64,000 nucleotides of DNA from GCA-958296115 sp965222445 (lineage in GTDB: Bacteria > Chloroflexota > Dehalococcoidia > Lucifugimonadales > CAJWER01). The notes beneath the pieces were generated by a model. The model was not told where the DNA came from. It did not search any database and was given only the letters and a program-made list of their open reading frames with translations. Where the stretch lies: assembly GCA_965222445.1 (NCBI GenBank), contig CBDCTY010000001.1, positions 124,001 to 188,000 on the forward strand. Reading direction: 5' to 3'. Shown piece after piece: positions 54,193 to 62,708 of this stretch (position 1 is its first letter; the number at the start of each line of letters is the position of its first letter). A program made the translations under genes and the position numbers.

Positions 54193-54974
54193 GCATGGGC
54201 AGGATCTCCTCGGACGGAGTGAAGGAACGGATCGGCCAGCTGTGCAGCGAGTTCAAGCTGCCCACGGTGGGAGCGGAGGCAGGCCCCCGGTTCACCGCAG
54301 CCGGTCACACGGACGCCCTCGTGACCCTTGTGGAGGTGTTGGAGCAGGAAGCCGAGGACCGCCGGCAGAGGCGCATCATCCGCATCAGACGAGCATCCAG
54401 GCTGCCCGTCGGCAAGACATGGGACACCTTCGAGCACGACAGGGTGCCGGTGGCGCTCAGACAGCAGCTCGACGAGCTGGCCGATGGGAGCTTCGTCGAA
54501 CGAGGTGTCAATGTCCTGGCTTTCGGACTGCCCGGCACCGGCAAGACCCACGCCATGTGTGCCATAGGCCACCGCTTGGTCGAGTCGGGACGCTCGGTAC
54601 TGTTCACCCCTGCCTACCGGCTGGTCCAAGACATGCTGGCGGCCAAGCGGGACCTCGATCTCCCACGCATGCTCCGCAAGCTCGACAACATCGACTTCCT
54701 GCTCATCGACGACCTCGGCTACCTACCCCAGGGAGCCGAGGAGTCCGAGGTCTTGTTCACCCTCATAGCCGAGCGGTACGAACGCCGCTCTCTGGGCATC
54801 ACCTCGAATCTCGTCTTCTCTGAGTGGGACAAAGTCTTCGCGAACCCTATGGCCACAGCCGCGGCCATAGACAGGATCGTCCACCACTCGATCATTCTGG
54901 AGTTCGACGTCCCCAGCTATCGGACCGGTGCAGCTCAACAGCGTCTCCAACAGGAGGTCTACCGGCAAAAATAA
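54189..54974 (+). CDS. istB: IS21-family ATP-binding helper protein IstB
   Basis: The 261-aa AAA+ ATPase is related to DnaC. It has Walker A GLPGTGKTHAM (residues about 117-124), Walker B FLLIDDLGYLP and a sensor-like ITSNLVFSEWDKVF segment. IstB controls assembly of the IstA transposition complex on target DNA. ATG 54189 overlaps the istA stop by 4 nt. The part shared with the second IS21 copy at 63464-64000 appears identical, which indicates recent transposition. Confidence 0.93.
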   Translation: MSMGRISSDGVKERIGQLCSEFKLPTVGAEAGPRFTAAGHTDALVTLVEVLEQEAEDRRQRRIIRIRRASRLPVGKTWDTFEHDRVPVALRQQLDELADGSFVERGVNVLAFGLPGTGKTHAMCAIGHRLVESGRSVLFTPAYRLVQDMLAAKRDLDLPRMLRKLDNIDFLLIDDLGYLPQGAEESEVLFTLIAERYERRSLGITSNLVFSEWDKVFANPMATAAAIDRIVHHSIILEFDVPSYRTGAAQQRLQQEVYRQK

Positions 54975-55452
54975 TTGACGCACACCGGCAATAATAGTTG
55001 ACGCCGATCACTACGACCCTCTTCGCTGCCCTTGAGGTGCATACCGGCAAGGTTAATGTGGCCCACTATCGCCGCAAGCGGCGACGGGAGTTCCTCGACT
55101 TCATGAACCGTATAGTGGCCCACTATCCCGATACCGAGCTCCACGTGGTGCTGGACAACTTCGTCACTCATAAGCCCAAGCATGACCGTTGGCTTGCCCG
55201 CCATCCGTTAGTCCACTTCCACTACACGCCCACACATGCTTCATGGCTGAACCAGATCGAGGTCTGGTTCAGCATCCTGACCCAGGCTGTCCTGCGACAC
55301 CTCAGTGCCACGAACCCCAAGCAGGTCTGTCAGGCCATCGACCGCTTTACTGATGCCCGCAATCAGAACCCTACTCCCTTCGAATGGACCAAGACCGTTG
55401 TCAAACCTGAAGCCTCAAACAACGTTACTCTGACTTATGATAGCAAGTACTA

Positions 55453-56569
55453 GTACCGACTAACAATATACAGCGTTATGTTGTATGCTCAGTTTATGTC
55501 AGGAGTAGCAACGGTTATCGAATTGACGGAGGAGGAGCGAGGGACGCTGGAGAGTTGGGTGCGCGGAACGAGTACTGAGCAACGCTTTGTGCAACGAGCC
55601 CGTATCGTGCTGGAAGCCGCGACGGGAAGCACGACGAAGGATGTCGCATCTAAGTTGCAAACGCGTGCGGCTACCGTGAGCAAATGGCGCACCCGGTTCG
55701 CCAAGCATAGATTGAGGGGACTGGCAGATGCTCCCCGGGGGCAAGCCCCGGGTATACGACGAGGAGACCGAGCGGCGCATTCTGGCCCAATTGGACGAGC
55801 CTGCGCCGGACGGGTACACGACGTGGACGGGCAAGCTGTTGGCCAGAGCCCTTGGCGACGTGTCGGCGATACATGTCTGGCGGGTCCTGCGCAAGCACGG
55901 CATCCACCTTCAGCGACGTCGCAGTTGGTGCGTGAGCACCGATCCGCAGTTTGCCCAAAAGGCGGCGGACATAGTGGGTCTGTACTTGGAACCGCCCGAG
56001 AACGCAGTGGTGATCAGCGTCGATGAGAAGCCTTCCATCCAGGCCTTGGAAACGAGCTCAGGGGTGGCTGCGCCTTCCTAACGGAGAGGCGGTGCGGGGG
56101 CATACTCACGAGTACAAGCGACACGGGACTACGACCCTCTTCGCTGCCCTTGAGGTGCATACCGGCAAGGTTAATGTGGCCCACTATCGCCGCAAGCGGC
56201 GACGGGAGTTCCTCGACTTCATGAACCGTATAGTGGCCCACTATCCCGATACCGAGCTCCACGTGGTGCTGGACAACTTCGTCACTCATAAGCCCAAGCA
56301 TGACCGTTGGCTTGCCCGCCATCCGTTAGTCCACTTCCACTACACGCCCACACATGCTTCATGGCTGAACCAGATCGAGGTCTGGTTCAGCATCCTGACC
56401 CAGGCTGTCCTGCGACACCTCAGTGCCACGAACCCCAAGCAGGTCTGTCAGGCTATCGACCGCTTTACTGATGCCCGCAATCAGAACCCTACTCCCTTCG
56501 AATGGACCAAGACCGTTGTCAAACCTGGAAGTCTCAAACAACGTTACTCTGACTTATGATAGCAAGTAC
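55453..56569 (+). mobile_element. IS630-family element B
   Basis: The 1,117-bp copy lies head-to-tail with IS630-A and shares a single TA (55451-55452) with it; the right TA is 56570-56571. Nearly identical to A outside the IS21 insertion. Terminal repeats match weakly (GTACCGACTAACAA against GTACTTGCTATCAT). Confidence 0.88.
55478..56559 (+). pseudogene. IS630-family transposase B, frameshifted
   Basis: Same organisation as copy A, including the shift to the +1 frame after RGLADAPR. Copy B also has one extra A near 56050 (GGAAACGAG against GGAACGAG), which breaks the catalytic domain after VDEKPSIQALE. The rest (GWLRLPNGEAVRGHTHEYK onward, LDNFVTHK, NQIEVWFS, ending KPGSLKQRYSDL) is intact in the other frame. 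Confidence 0.85.
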
Positions 56570-56571
56570 TA

Positions 56572-56708
56572 GTGTCCTGTATCCGTAGTTCGCCGCATTA
56601 TCCGGAGGCTTTCTGAAAGGGGAGGGGACCCAATTCTTGATCGAACCAGAGTAACGGATCAGCGTTGATCTCCCCTTAATTTACGAATGAACTACGGATA
56701 CACCACAC
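56572..56708. mobile_element. 137-bp MITE-like element with TA target
   Basis: The left terminus GTGTCCTGTATCCGTAGTTC pairs with a right terminus that reads GTGTGGTGTATCCGTAGTTC on the complement (18 of 20). TA lies on both sides (56570-56571 and 56709-56710). It has no coding capacity. Size, ends and target fit a non-autonomous element mobilised by an IS630-like transposase, but its ends do not match the neighbouring IS630 copies. Confidence 0.8.
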
Positions 56709-56798
56709 TAGGTCTTGCTCATCAACGACTCCCCGCTACTGGACTGGACCCATCATACGCCCAAACACTCGCCAACCGTGTTTCTCGGACAGGCTGCT

Positions 56799-58460
56799 AG
56801 ACAGGCAATTAGAGCATCTACGCCCTGAGTAATAGACGGGAGGTTGGCGGGGGGTCTGCAGGCGCTTTTGGGGGCGCCAATGGCGGTCTGCGATGGGCGC
56901 TGTGGGACAAGATGAGGACAGAGGACGCGGCAAGAGGCGCTCGCGGACCAGGGTGGCGCGAGTTGGCGGGGACGTTCAGTTGGCCTGATGGCGGGTCAGT
57001 GGCAAACGGGCGCCGTCAGGTCGGGAGTGGAATGGCTCGCAATCGAGCCAGGGCGCGAGTGAACTGGGTTTCCCAAGGCCAGCCCTGTGGCAGATGCAAA
57101 GTGAGGCGGCGGGCCGAGCGGGTGAGCCGTCCGGCCAGGGAGAAGAAGCGCCGCCGGAGGGTCCTGGTGGTCACCACCCCCTCGCCCAGACCGATGCGGG
57201 CTGTCCAGCGGGCCAGGTTGTGGGCCATCACCTGGACCGCCAGCCAGGCGGCGTTGGCGGCGAAGCGGCCCGAGGGGAGATGGTTGAGTCCGACGCCGTA
57301 CTTCAGGTCTCGGATGGCATTCTCGATCTCGGCGTGGCGGCGGTGGTCGGCCTCCAGTTCCAGGGTCTCCCCGTCCCGGTCGGTGATGAAGCCGTGATAG
57401 CTGTAGGTGGCGAAGAGGGCCAGTTGGGAACCGGGCGTGGGCTTCACCCGCCGCACGATGAGCCGTACCGGCGCGGCGTCGGGCTCACTCTGGAAGGGGG
57501 TGTAGGTGATCTCGGCCACATCGGCGGCGCCGTCCATCCAGTAGGGAACCGGCGTCCAGGCATCTTCGGGTATCGCCTCGATGAGATTGTGCAGGCTTTT
57601 GTGATGGCGGATGGTGATGGAGAAGCGCACGTCCAGCTTGCGGCAGACGACGACCAGGGCGTGGGTGTAGAAGCCGCTGTCGGCCCGCACCGTGAGTTGC
57701 CCGCTGGCCCCGCCGTAGCGCACCCGCCCCACCGTTTCCCGCAGGAAGTGGGCGGCGCCGCGGGCGGTGTTGGCGCGGCCCTCACGCAGCCGGGCCATCA
57801 GCACGTCGCCGGTTCCGGCGGCAATGGCCAGCAGCGGGTGATAGCCCCGCTTGCCGGTATAGCCGTGGTGGCGGGCGCCCTCCTTGGCCAGTCCGTAGGT
57901 CTCGCAGATCGTCGAATCAAGGTCGATGGTGAACGGTGCGTCGCTGGGTCCGGCCCCAGCCGCCCAGGCCTGGGCCAGCAGCTCCCGGCTCACCCGGTCC
58001 AGTTGGCGGACATGGCCCCACCGGAAACTGCGCAGGAAGGTGCCCAGGGTGGAGGGCGCCTTGACCGTGCCGCCCAGGGTGCGGGCTGTCCCCCCGGTGC
58101 GCAACACATCGGCGTCGTCAATACAGTCGCCGCCAGCCAGCGCAGACGCAACCAGGGTCATCATCTTGTCGCCCGTGTTGGCCCGGCCCGGCGCATTGCC
58201 CAGGTCGAGGCACTGCTGGACGAGTTGGGGCAGGCCGAGGCGCAGGGCGAGGGTGGCCGGAAGGATCAGCCCGGCATTGGCCACCAGGCGGTGATCGTCG
58301 AAGGCGATACGGATGCGGTCGGGGTGGTGGCGTGGTAGCATCTATTGGGTGCTCCTTTTCTGGGGTGGGTTTCGTGTTTCAAAACCATTATCCCAGATTC
58401 ACAGGAGCACCCTCTTGCCGCTTCAGGACACTGACCCGACGCCCTCCTTCGGTGGATTCG
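56799..58460 (-). mobile_element. IS1380-type element B, copy 2
   Basis: The right end (TCGGTGGATTCG to 58460) equals that of copy 1 at 25230. The left part matches copy 1 from about 56829 onward. The exact left boundary and a left inverted repeat are not visible and may have been lost against the IS1182 end. The start given is approximate. The transposase gene is intact. On its right side the element cuts a PEBP gene. Confidence 0.7.
57016..58341 (-). CDS. IS1380-family transposase, intact
   Basis: The 441-aa protein starts at ATG 58341. Characteristic IS1380 segments are FDDHRLVANAGLILPATLAL, GDCIDDADVLRTGGTAR, APSTLGTFLRSFRWGHVRQL, IDLDSTICETYGLAKEGARH (catalytic Asp), GQLTVRADSGFYTH (second Asp) and RRHAEIENAIRDLKYGVGLNH (Glu). 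Its length matches the family and no frameshift is seen. Copy 1 at 23789-25110 is a frameshifted relative. If the element's left end is missing, this transposase may act only on other copies. Confidence 0.9.
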   Translation of the reverse strand: MLPRHHPDRIRIAFDDHRLVANAGLILPATLALRLGLPQLVQQCLDLGNAPGRANTGDKMMTLVASALAGGDCIDDADVLRTGGTARTLGGTVKAPSTLGTFLRSFRWGHVRQLDRVSRELLAQAWAAGAGPSDAPFTIDLDSTICETYGLAKEGARHHGYTGKRGYHPLLAIAAGTGDVLMARLREGRANTARGAAHFLRETVGRVRYGGASGQLTVRADSGFYTHALVVVCRKLDVRFSITIRHHKSLHNLIEAIPEDAWTPVPYWMDGAADVAEITYTPFQSEPDAAPVRLIVRRVKPTPGSQLALFATYSYHGFITDRDGETLELEADHRRHAEIENAIRDLKYGVGLNHLPSGRFAANAAWLAVQVMAHNLARWTARIGLGEGVVTTRTLRRRFFSLAGRLTRSARRLTLHLPQGWPWETQFTRALARLRAIPLPT

Positions 58461-58875
58461 AGCTTAGCCTCGCGCTGGTGGTGGACAGTGACCAGTTCCC
58501 GGGCCCCCCGTATGCACACTGGGTGGTGTGGGGCATCTCTCCGGACACCAAAGCACTTCCCGAGGCCGTCCCCAACACCCCGGAGGCACCGTCAATCGGG
58601 CCAACGGCTAGGCAGGGGACCAACAGCAACGAAAGGATCGGTTGGTCAGGCCCATGTCCACCACCTGTGCGTCTCAACTGGACGGGCCCCAAGGCGGATA
58701 ACAACCCCGTAAAGCGGTATCTATTCAAGCTTACGCGCTGGACACCGATATTGAGCTGGCATCCGAGGCGACCAAGGAAGACCTGCTGCGAGCTATTGAC
58801 GGCCACATACTCGCCGGCGGGGAATTGCTGGGTGAGCACGTTTCCAGCCAGCGCCTGTCAGGTAGCGAGAATTGA
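58461..58875 (+). pseudogene. PEBP-family (YbhB/YbcL-type) protein, 5'-truncated and frameshifted
   Basis: Sequence right after the IS end encodes ELSLALVVDSDQFPGPPYAHW, then PEAVPNTPEAPSIGPTARQG and RIGWSGPCPP, closely similar to the intact PEBP lipoprotein at 61422-62159. One T is missing near 58731. Restoring it gives FKLYALDTDIELASEATKED and so on to TGA 58873-58875. The N-terminal part, including any signal peptide, was removed by the IS1380-B insertion. Confidence 0.82.
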
Positions 58876-58920
58876 GTTGCCCGACGCTTCATAGAACAAC
58901 CACCTCGGGCAGCTAGGCGG

Positions 58921-58949
58921 TTGACGCCGATGGGAGCGGACCATATAAT
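58921..58949 (+). promoter_or_regulatory. near-consensus sigma-70 promoter for the solute-binding protein gene
   Basis: TTGACG (58921-58926), a 17-bp spacer and a perfect TATAAT (58944-58949), about 60 nt before the start codon at 59011. This is the best promoter match in the window. Confidence 0.7.
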
Positions 58950-59010
58950 AGCACCCCCGCTCCGAAAGTGACGTGTTAGTGCCGCGCTAATGATGCGAAA
59001 GGAACCAACC

Positions 59011-60846
59011 ATGTTGTCCAGAGCAATAATTATTCGCGCCCTCCTTGTGATTGCGGCTTCCTTACTAGTTGTGGTGGTCGGTGTGGCGTGCGGGTCGGAC
59101 GAAGGCGAGGAGCCTGCGCAACCCCAAGCCGCCCAGGCCCCTGCCGATCCGGCCGCGCCATCGGCGCCCAGCGGACAGGGGCCTGGACCGGCTAAGGCCG
59201 CCCGCGCGGCGGACACGCCGCTTCCGGCCCAGGCCGCTGCAGCGGCCGAGGCCCCCAAGGCTGCAGAGGGACCGGCCCGGGTCTTAAAAAAGGCAATTAC
59301 AAGGACCGGCCCAACAACAGTCCAGCTTAACCTGCACGATACGCAGGTGCTCACCATGCCCGGACGCATGCGAAGTAATCTAGCCCCCTGGCGCGACGGC
59401 GGGAGCAACCGGCAGTTCTCCATGGGAGTCTACGGGACGCTGCTCCAATTTGACGGCCCCACCGACAAGCTGGTCCCGTGGATTGCCACGGGCTGGACCG
59501 TCAACGATGACGCCACGGTATACACGGTGTCGCTGCGTGAGGACGCGGTCTTCCAGGACGGTACGCCGATTACCGCGGCCGACGTCAAGGCCTACTGGGA
59601 GCACGGGGCTAAGCCGGAGAACATCGCCGGGTGGGGTGCTGCCAGCATCGCCCTGGGCACCATCAAGGGATGGGAGGAGCTCAAGGCCGGAGATGTCACG
59701 GATGCAGAGGGTCTACGCGTCATCGACGACCACACCCTGGAGATAACACAGAGCCTCCCCTGGCCTGCTTGGCCTCAATACATGGCTGTCTGGATGACGG
59801 GCCTGACCAAGCTTAGTCAGGTGCTGTCCGACCCGGACTGGGGCAATCACCCTATCGGCTCAGGTCCCTACGACCTGAGTTATGACAAAGATACCGGTCT
59901 GACCATAACAAACCGGGTGGAGTCGGTGGGCAAAGTGTGGTGGGGCGAAGACAGCGTAATCGACAGGATGGTCATGCCCGCGGTACCGGACGCGCAGGTC
60001 AAGCTCATCATGTACGAGAACAACGAGATTGACATACTGCAGATCGACGAGGTGACCTTCAACAAGGTCCTCGATCCGAGCCATCCCTGGAGCACCCACC
60101 TGCGAAGACCGAACTATCCAGGCATCTGGTGGTGGGGGACGAAGCTCTCCCAAGCGCCGATGGAGGACCTGTTCGTGAGGAAGGCGCTGGCCCAAGGTAT
60201 GGACATGGAGACCATCGTGCAGGCCGTGGTCGGCCCGGCGGCCCACATGGGAACAGGGATATTCGGGCCCAGCGCCTCCTGCTACAACCCCGACAGCCGG
60301 GGTCACTTCTACGATCCCGACCTGGCGCGGCAGTACCTTGCCGAGTCGACCTACGGCAGCGGCGCGAACGTCCCTGTAATCCTGGCAGACCTGTCACGTG
60401 GCAGCTTTATCAACATGTCCGTTGCGATAAAGGAGTACTGGAAGGACAACCTCAACATAGAGCTTGACATACTCAGGCGTGAGAGCGGCATGCCGAGGCG
60501 GGATAACACGCAGCTGCGACGGTACAGCGAGGCCGCCTGGGTACCCGATCCGACCCAGGTAATGACCACATTCACCGCCAAGGATATCGGAGTACTGGAC
60601 CCCGTGCCGGGCGCATACGAAGTCATGGACGCCCTGCACGAGTACGCCAGGTCGCTGCCCCTGGACCATCCCGACCGGTGCAAGGCCTACCAGGCCGTGG
60701 AGACTGAGTGGTTCGACAAAGTTTACGGGATACCGTTCCAGTGGTTCGAGTTCTTGAACTTCGTGATCAAGCCTTGGGTGCAGGGCTTCGAGACCAACTC
60801 CAACATCAGAGTCAACCTCTGGGACATGTTCGTCGAGAAGCACTAG
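59011..60846 (+). CDS. ABC transporter substrate-binding lipoprotein, family 5 (oligopeptide/nickel type)
   Basis: From ATG 59011 (AAGGA seven bases upstream; ATGs at 58990 and 58993 are possible but lack a good site) the product is about 611 aa. It has a lipoprotein signal peptide with lipobox VGVAC. An Ala/Pro-rich linker of about 70 residues follows. The family 5 domain has GVYGTLLQFD, LVPWIATGWTVNDDATVYTV, LREDAVFQDGTPITAADVKAY and RKALAQGMDMETIVQAVVG. It binds a peptide-like or other solute outside the membrane. No permease or ATPase gene is adjacent, so it is an orphan binding protein here. It lies between two PEBP genes and ends at a strong terminator. Confidence 0.87.
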   Translation: MLSRAIIIRALLVIAASLLVVVVGVACGSDEGEEPAQPQAAQAPADPAAPSAPSGQGPGPAKAARAADTPLPAQAAAAAEAPKAAEGPARVLKKAITRTGPTTVQLNLHDTQVLTMPGRMRSNLAPWRDGGSNRQFSMGVYGTLLQFDGPTDKLVPWIATGWTVNDDATVYTVSLREDAVFQDGTPITAADVKAYWEHGAKPENIAGWGAASIALGTIKGWEELKAGDVTDAEGLRVIDDHTLEITQSLPWPAWPQYMAVWMTGLTKLSQVLSDPDWGNHPIGSGPYDLSYDKDTGLTITNRVESVGKVWWGEDSVIDRMVMPAVPDAQVKLIMYENNEIDILQIDEVTFNKVLDPSHPWSTHLRRPNYPGIWWWGTKLSQAPMEDLFVRKALAQGMDMETIVQAVVGPAAHMGTGIFGPSASCYNPDSRGHFYDPDLARQYLAESTYGSGANVPVILADLSRGSFINMSVAIKEYWKDNLNIELDILRRESGMPRRDNTQLRRYSEAAWVPDPTQVMTTFTAKDIGVLDPVPGAYEVMDALHEYARSLPLDHPDRCKAYQAVETEWFDKVYGIPFQWFEFLNFVIKPWVQGFETNSNIRVNLWDMFVEKH

Positions 60847-60892
60847 GCACACGAAGGCCGCCCACTCAGGGCGACAACTGGCGGTCTTAGAG

Positions 60893-60932
60893 CGAGCCTT
60901 CGGAGAGCCGGCTCTCCGAAGGCTCGTTGCTT
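60893..60932 (+). terminator. rho-independent-like terminator
   Basis: A 34-nt perfect palindrome (17-bp arms, 60893-60926, first arm CGAGCCTTCGGAGAGCC) begins 47 nt after the solute-binding protein stop and is followed by TTGCTT. In RNA the innermost bases form the loop. The T-run is weak but the stem is very strong. Confidence 0.7.
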
Positions 60933-61421
60933 GTAGGCCGTCCCCACCTTGGGGATATCGCGGGTGCGGAACCTTCTCCGGCATCATGCGACAGCCGAAC
61001 CGGGAAGAAAGCGATTCGATTGGAGAAACCTAGTGGTACGAAATCTTTGAAATGAGGGTTAGTCTGGATTGGCGAGACTTCACGGCAACAGTGAGTCCCT
61101 TCCCCTGGGCGGGAAGGTTAGGATGGGAGCGTCGCGCGGTATTCTCGTTACCCTTCATTGCTAGGATTTCGGTCTACTAGGCACCATCGACCACGTGCCG
61201 TCGGGACCGCCAAAGCGGCCTGTGGCGCACGACTGGAGGGCGCTCTACATCATGTCGGAGGATTCGCTGTTCAGAATATGCCTGAAAATACCCGGGACGT
61301 TCGTGCCCGTCGAACCTCGGGCTGAATCCGGCCGATCTACACCTGAGAGGTGAACAGGGCCGCCTGTCGTCAGGCGACTAGCGGCGATAGGCGTTACGCA
61401 TGCAACGATCACACATTACGT
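60933..61421. other. intergenic region without a recognised gene
   Basis: About 490 bp. A plus-strand open stretch from about 61164 to TGA 61351-61353 reads ...HDWRALYIMSEDSLFRICLK... but has no convincing start or known family. It could be a gene remnant. Nothing else was recognised. Confidence 0.4.
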
Positions 61422-62159
61422 CTAGAAACGGATGATCTCGCCCACCTGCTCACCCGTCAGCTCACCCCCAATGATTATGTGGCCGTCTATGGCCCGGAGC
61501 AAGTCTTCTTTGGTCGCGTCGGACCCCAGCTCGATATCGGTGTCCAGCGCGTAAAGCCTGAACGTGTACTTCTTGACGACGTCCCTGGTATTCGATGGAC
61601 GCGTGCTACTCATAGGGACGCGGTTAGGTTGCGGGCATGGTCCCGACCAACCTACCTTATCCTCGCTGTTGGTCCCCTGCCGCGCCGTCGGGCCGATTGA
61701 CGGTGCCTCCGGGGTGTTGGGGACGGCTTCGGGAAGCGCACGCGCGGCGGGCGGGATGTCCCAGAGTACCCAGTGCGCCCAGCGGGGCCCGGGGTGCTGA
61801 TTGCTGTCCACCACCAGCGCAAGGCTAACAGTCCCCTGCGGCGGTTCGGACCAGGATAAGGGAGGCGATATGTCCTCCTGGGTGCAGCCGTACTTCCTCG
61901 GAATGCGCCTTCTCTCGTTGAATTCCGAGCTGGTCACCTCAATGCTCAGATCGAACTGCTGGGCCACCGTGTACTCTTCGCTTGATTCAGCACCGGCGCC
62001 ACCAGAGCCTGACGTGGTATCGCCTACGACTACGGAGCCGGCGGAGGCCGGGGCCCCGGCTTGTGTGTCCACCTCTTCGTCGCTGCGCGAACACGCAACG
62101 GCGGTGGCGACTAGAAGTGCTATCGCAAATACTGCCCTGATGGACCCACGATAGGACAA
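61422..62159 (-). CDS. PEBP-family lipoprotein (YbhB/YbcL-type phosphatidylethanolamine-binding protein)
   Basis: The 245-aa protein has a lipoprotein signal (AIALLVATAVAC, Cys near residue 23). A Gly/Ser/Glu-rich linker leads to a PEBP domain from about residue 70: IPRKYGCTQEDISPPLSWSE, LALVVDSNQHPGPRWAHWVL, WDIPPAARALPEAVPNT and KKYTFRLYALDTDIEL. These match the conserved DPDxP and GxxH-type ligand-binding motifs in modified form. Bacterial members bind small anionic ligands or inhibit proteases; the function here is unknown. The start appears to be TTG 62159. A truncated paralogue lies at 58461-58875, 2.5 kb away in opposite orientation. Confidence 0.82.
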   Translation of the reverse strand: MSYRGSIRAVFAIALLVATAVACSRSDEEVDTQAGAPASAGSVVVGDTTSGSGGAGAESSEEYTVAQQFDLSIEVTSSEFNERRRIPRKYGCTQEDISPPLSWSEPPQGTVSLALVVDSNQHPGPRWAHWVLWDIPPAARALPEAVPNTPEAPSIGPTARQGTNSEDKVGWSGPCPQPNRVPMSSTRPSNTRDVVKKYTFRLYALDTDIELGSDATKEDLLRAIDGHIIIGGELTGEQVGEIIRF

Positions 62160-62324
62160 TCTATTGACCCCCTATCCTCATCTTGGGGACTTCGCCACCC
62201 TTCAGCGACATACACATCACAAGCTGTGGAACGCAGCCAAGTCGTCCGGGCGATGCCTTCCGAGCACGAGCCGATCACTCTTGAGCAACTCCGGTGCTCC
62301 CCTGTTGTCAACCTATCACCGGCT

Positions 62325-62471
62325 CCTGGATTCCCCACCTAGATAAGAGGAAGACCTCGTTGGAGCCCGCCGTGAAGTGGGCTAAGATGGTTGTTGAGCA
62401 AACGAACCGATCACCAACGAGGTGCATCTATTATGAAGCAAGGCTTACTGGCATTCCAGTACGAGCAGGAG
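62325..62471 (+). mobile_element. left-end fragment of an IS1380-A copy
   Basis: These 147 bp match 10633-10779, covering the left inverted repeat, the leader with its CCTCGTTGG/CCAACGAGG pair and the first 13 transposase codons, with only a few substitutions. The match then ends abruptly, so the rest of that copy was deleted. Confidence 0.9.
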
Positions 62472-62708
62472 CACCCAAATCCACCGGCAGATTGATGTGT
62501 GCGGTTGGTGGTGGCACTTTGACGGATGTCGGGGCGGTTAGGGGACCGTCTGGGCGTTCGGAGATGCGTGTCGAGGTGGTCTTGGAAGGCCGTTTGGGGA
62601 TGTTGAGGGCATCTGCGGCCCTTGTGCGGTAGAAGGATGGCGAGGCGCATCCACCGGACGGGATCCGGCCGCTTCGGGTCGAGATGATTTGGTTGTGGGA
62701 AGGTCGAA

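Larger units (their letters stand above)
52622..55010 (+). mobile_element. IS21-family element, complete
   Basis: The 2,389-bp element begins TGATCAGCGAC and ends GCCGATCA, with a 5-bp direct repeat CTACG (52617-52621 and 55011-55015). The uninterrupted target is visible in IS630-B (GGGACTACGACCC). Each end carries two spaced copies of a TTGCCGGT-containing repeat, the multiple terminal repeats typical of IS21. It contains istA and istB. Confidence 0.95.
51942..55450 (+). mobile_element. IS630-family element A, split by IS21
   Basis: Starts GTACCGACTAAC right after TA 51940-51941 and ends ATAGCAAGTAC before TA 55451-55452, the TA-target pattern of IS630/Tc1-mariner elements. Without the IS21 and its 5-bp duplication it measures 1,115 bp, against 1,117 bp for the adjacent copy B. 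Confidence 0.88.
51967..55453 (+). pseudogene. IS630-family transposase A, interrupted by IS21
   Basis: The first frame (51967 on) encodes the helix-turn-helix part (VIELTEEERGTLESWV, ARIVLEAATGSTTKDVASKLQ). After RGLADAPR the sense sequence moves to the +1 frame (GKPRVYDEETERRILAQLDEP, VISVDEKPSIQALERAQGW). IS21 interrupts at 52622. The gene resumes at 55016 (TTLFAALEVHTGKVNVAHY, VVLDNFVTHKPKHDRWL, NQIEVWFSILTQAVL), completing a DDE triad. A one-base loss near the C-terminus, relative to copy B, changes the last residues. The frame break at 52217-52240 is shared with copy B. Confidence 0.85.
49616..56798 (-). mobile_element. IS1182-family element carrying several nested insertions
   Basis: The proposed ends are AGCAGCCCGTCCGAG (49616-49630) and its near complement at 56784-56798 (14 of 15 match). 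Subtracting the nested elements leaves about 1.56 kb, the expected IS1182 size. The transposase starts at ATG 56722-56720 on the minus strand, is interrupted after four codons by the chain at 51942-56708, and resumes at 51939. An IS5 element sits in its 3' non-coding end. No target duplication was recognised. Confidence 0.72.

Noticed and set aside
57094..58338. Plus-strand frame of 414 codons opposite the IS1380-B transposase
   Set aside because: Exact antisense of a transposase with clear catalytic motifs; a GC-rich shadow.
61164..61353. Open stretch reading ...HDWRALYIMSEDSLFRICLK...
   Set aside because: Short, without a convincing start site or family, in a region with other gene debris.
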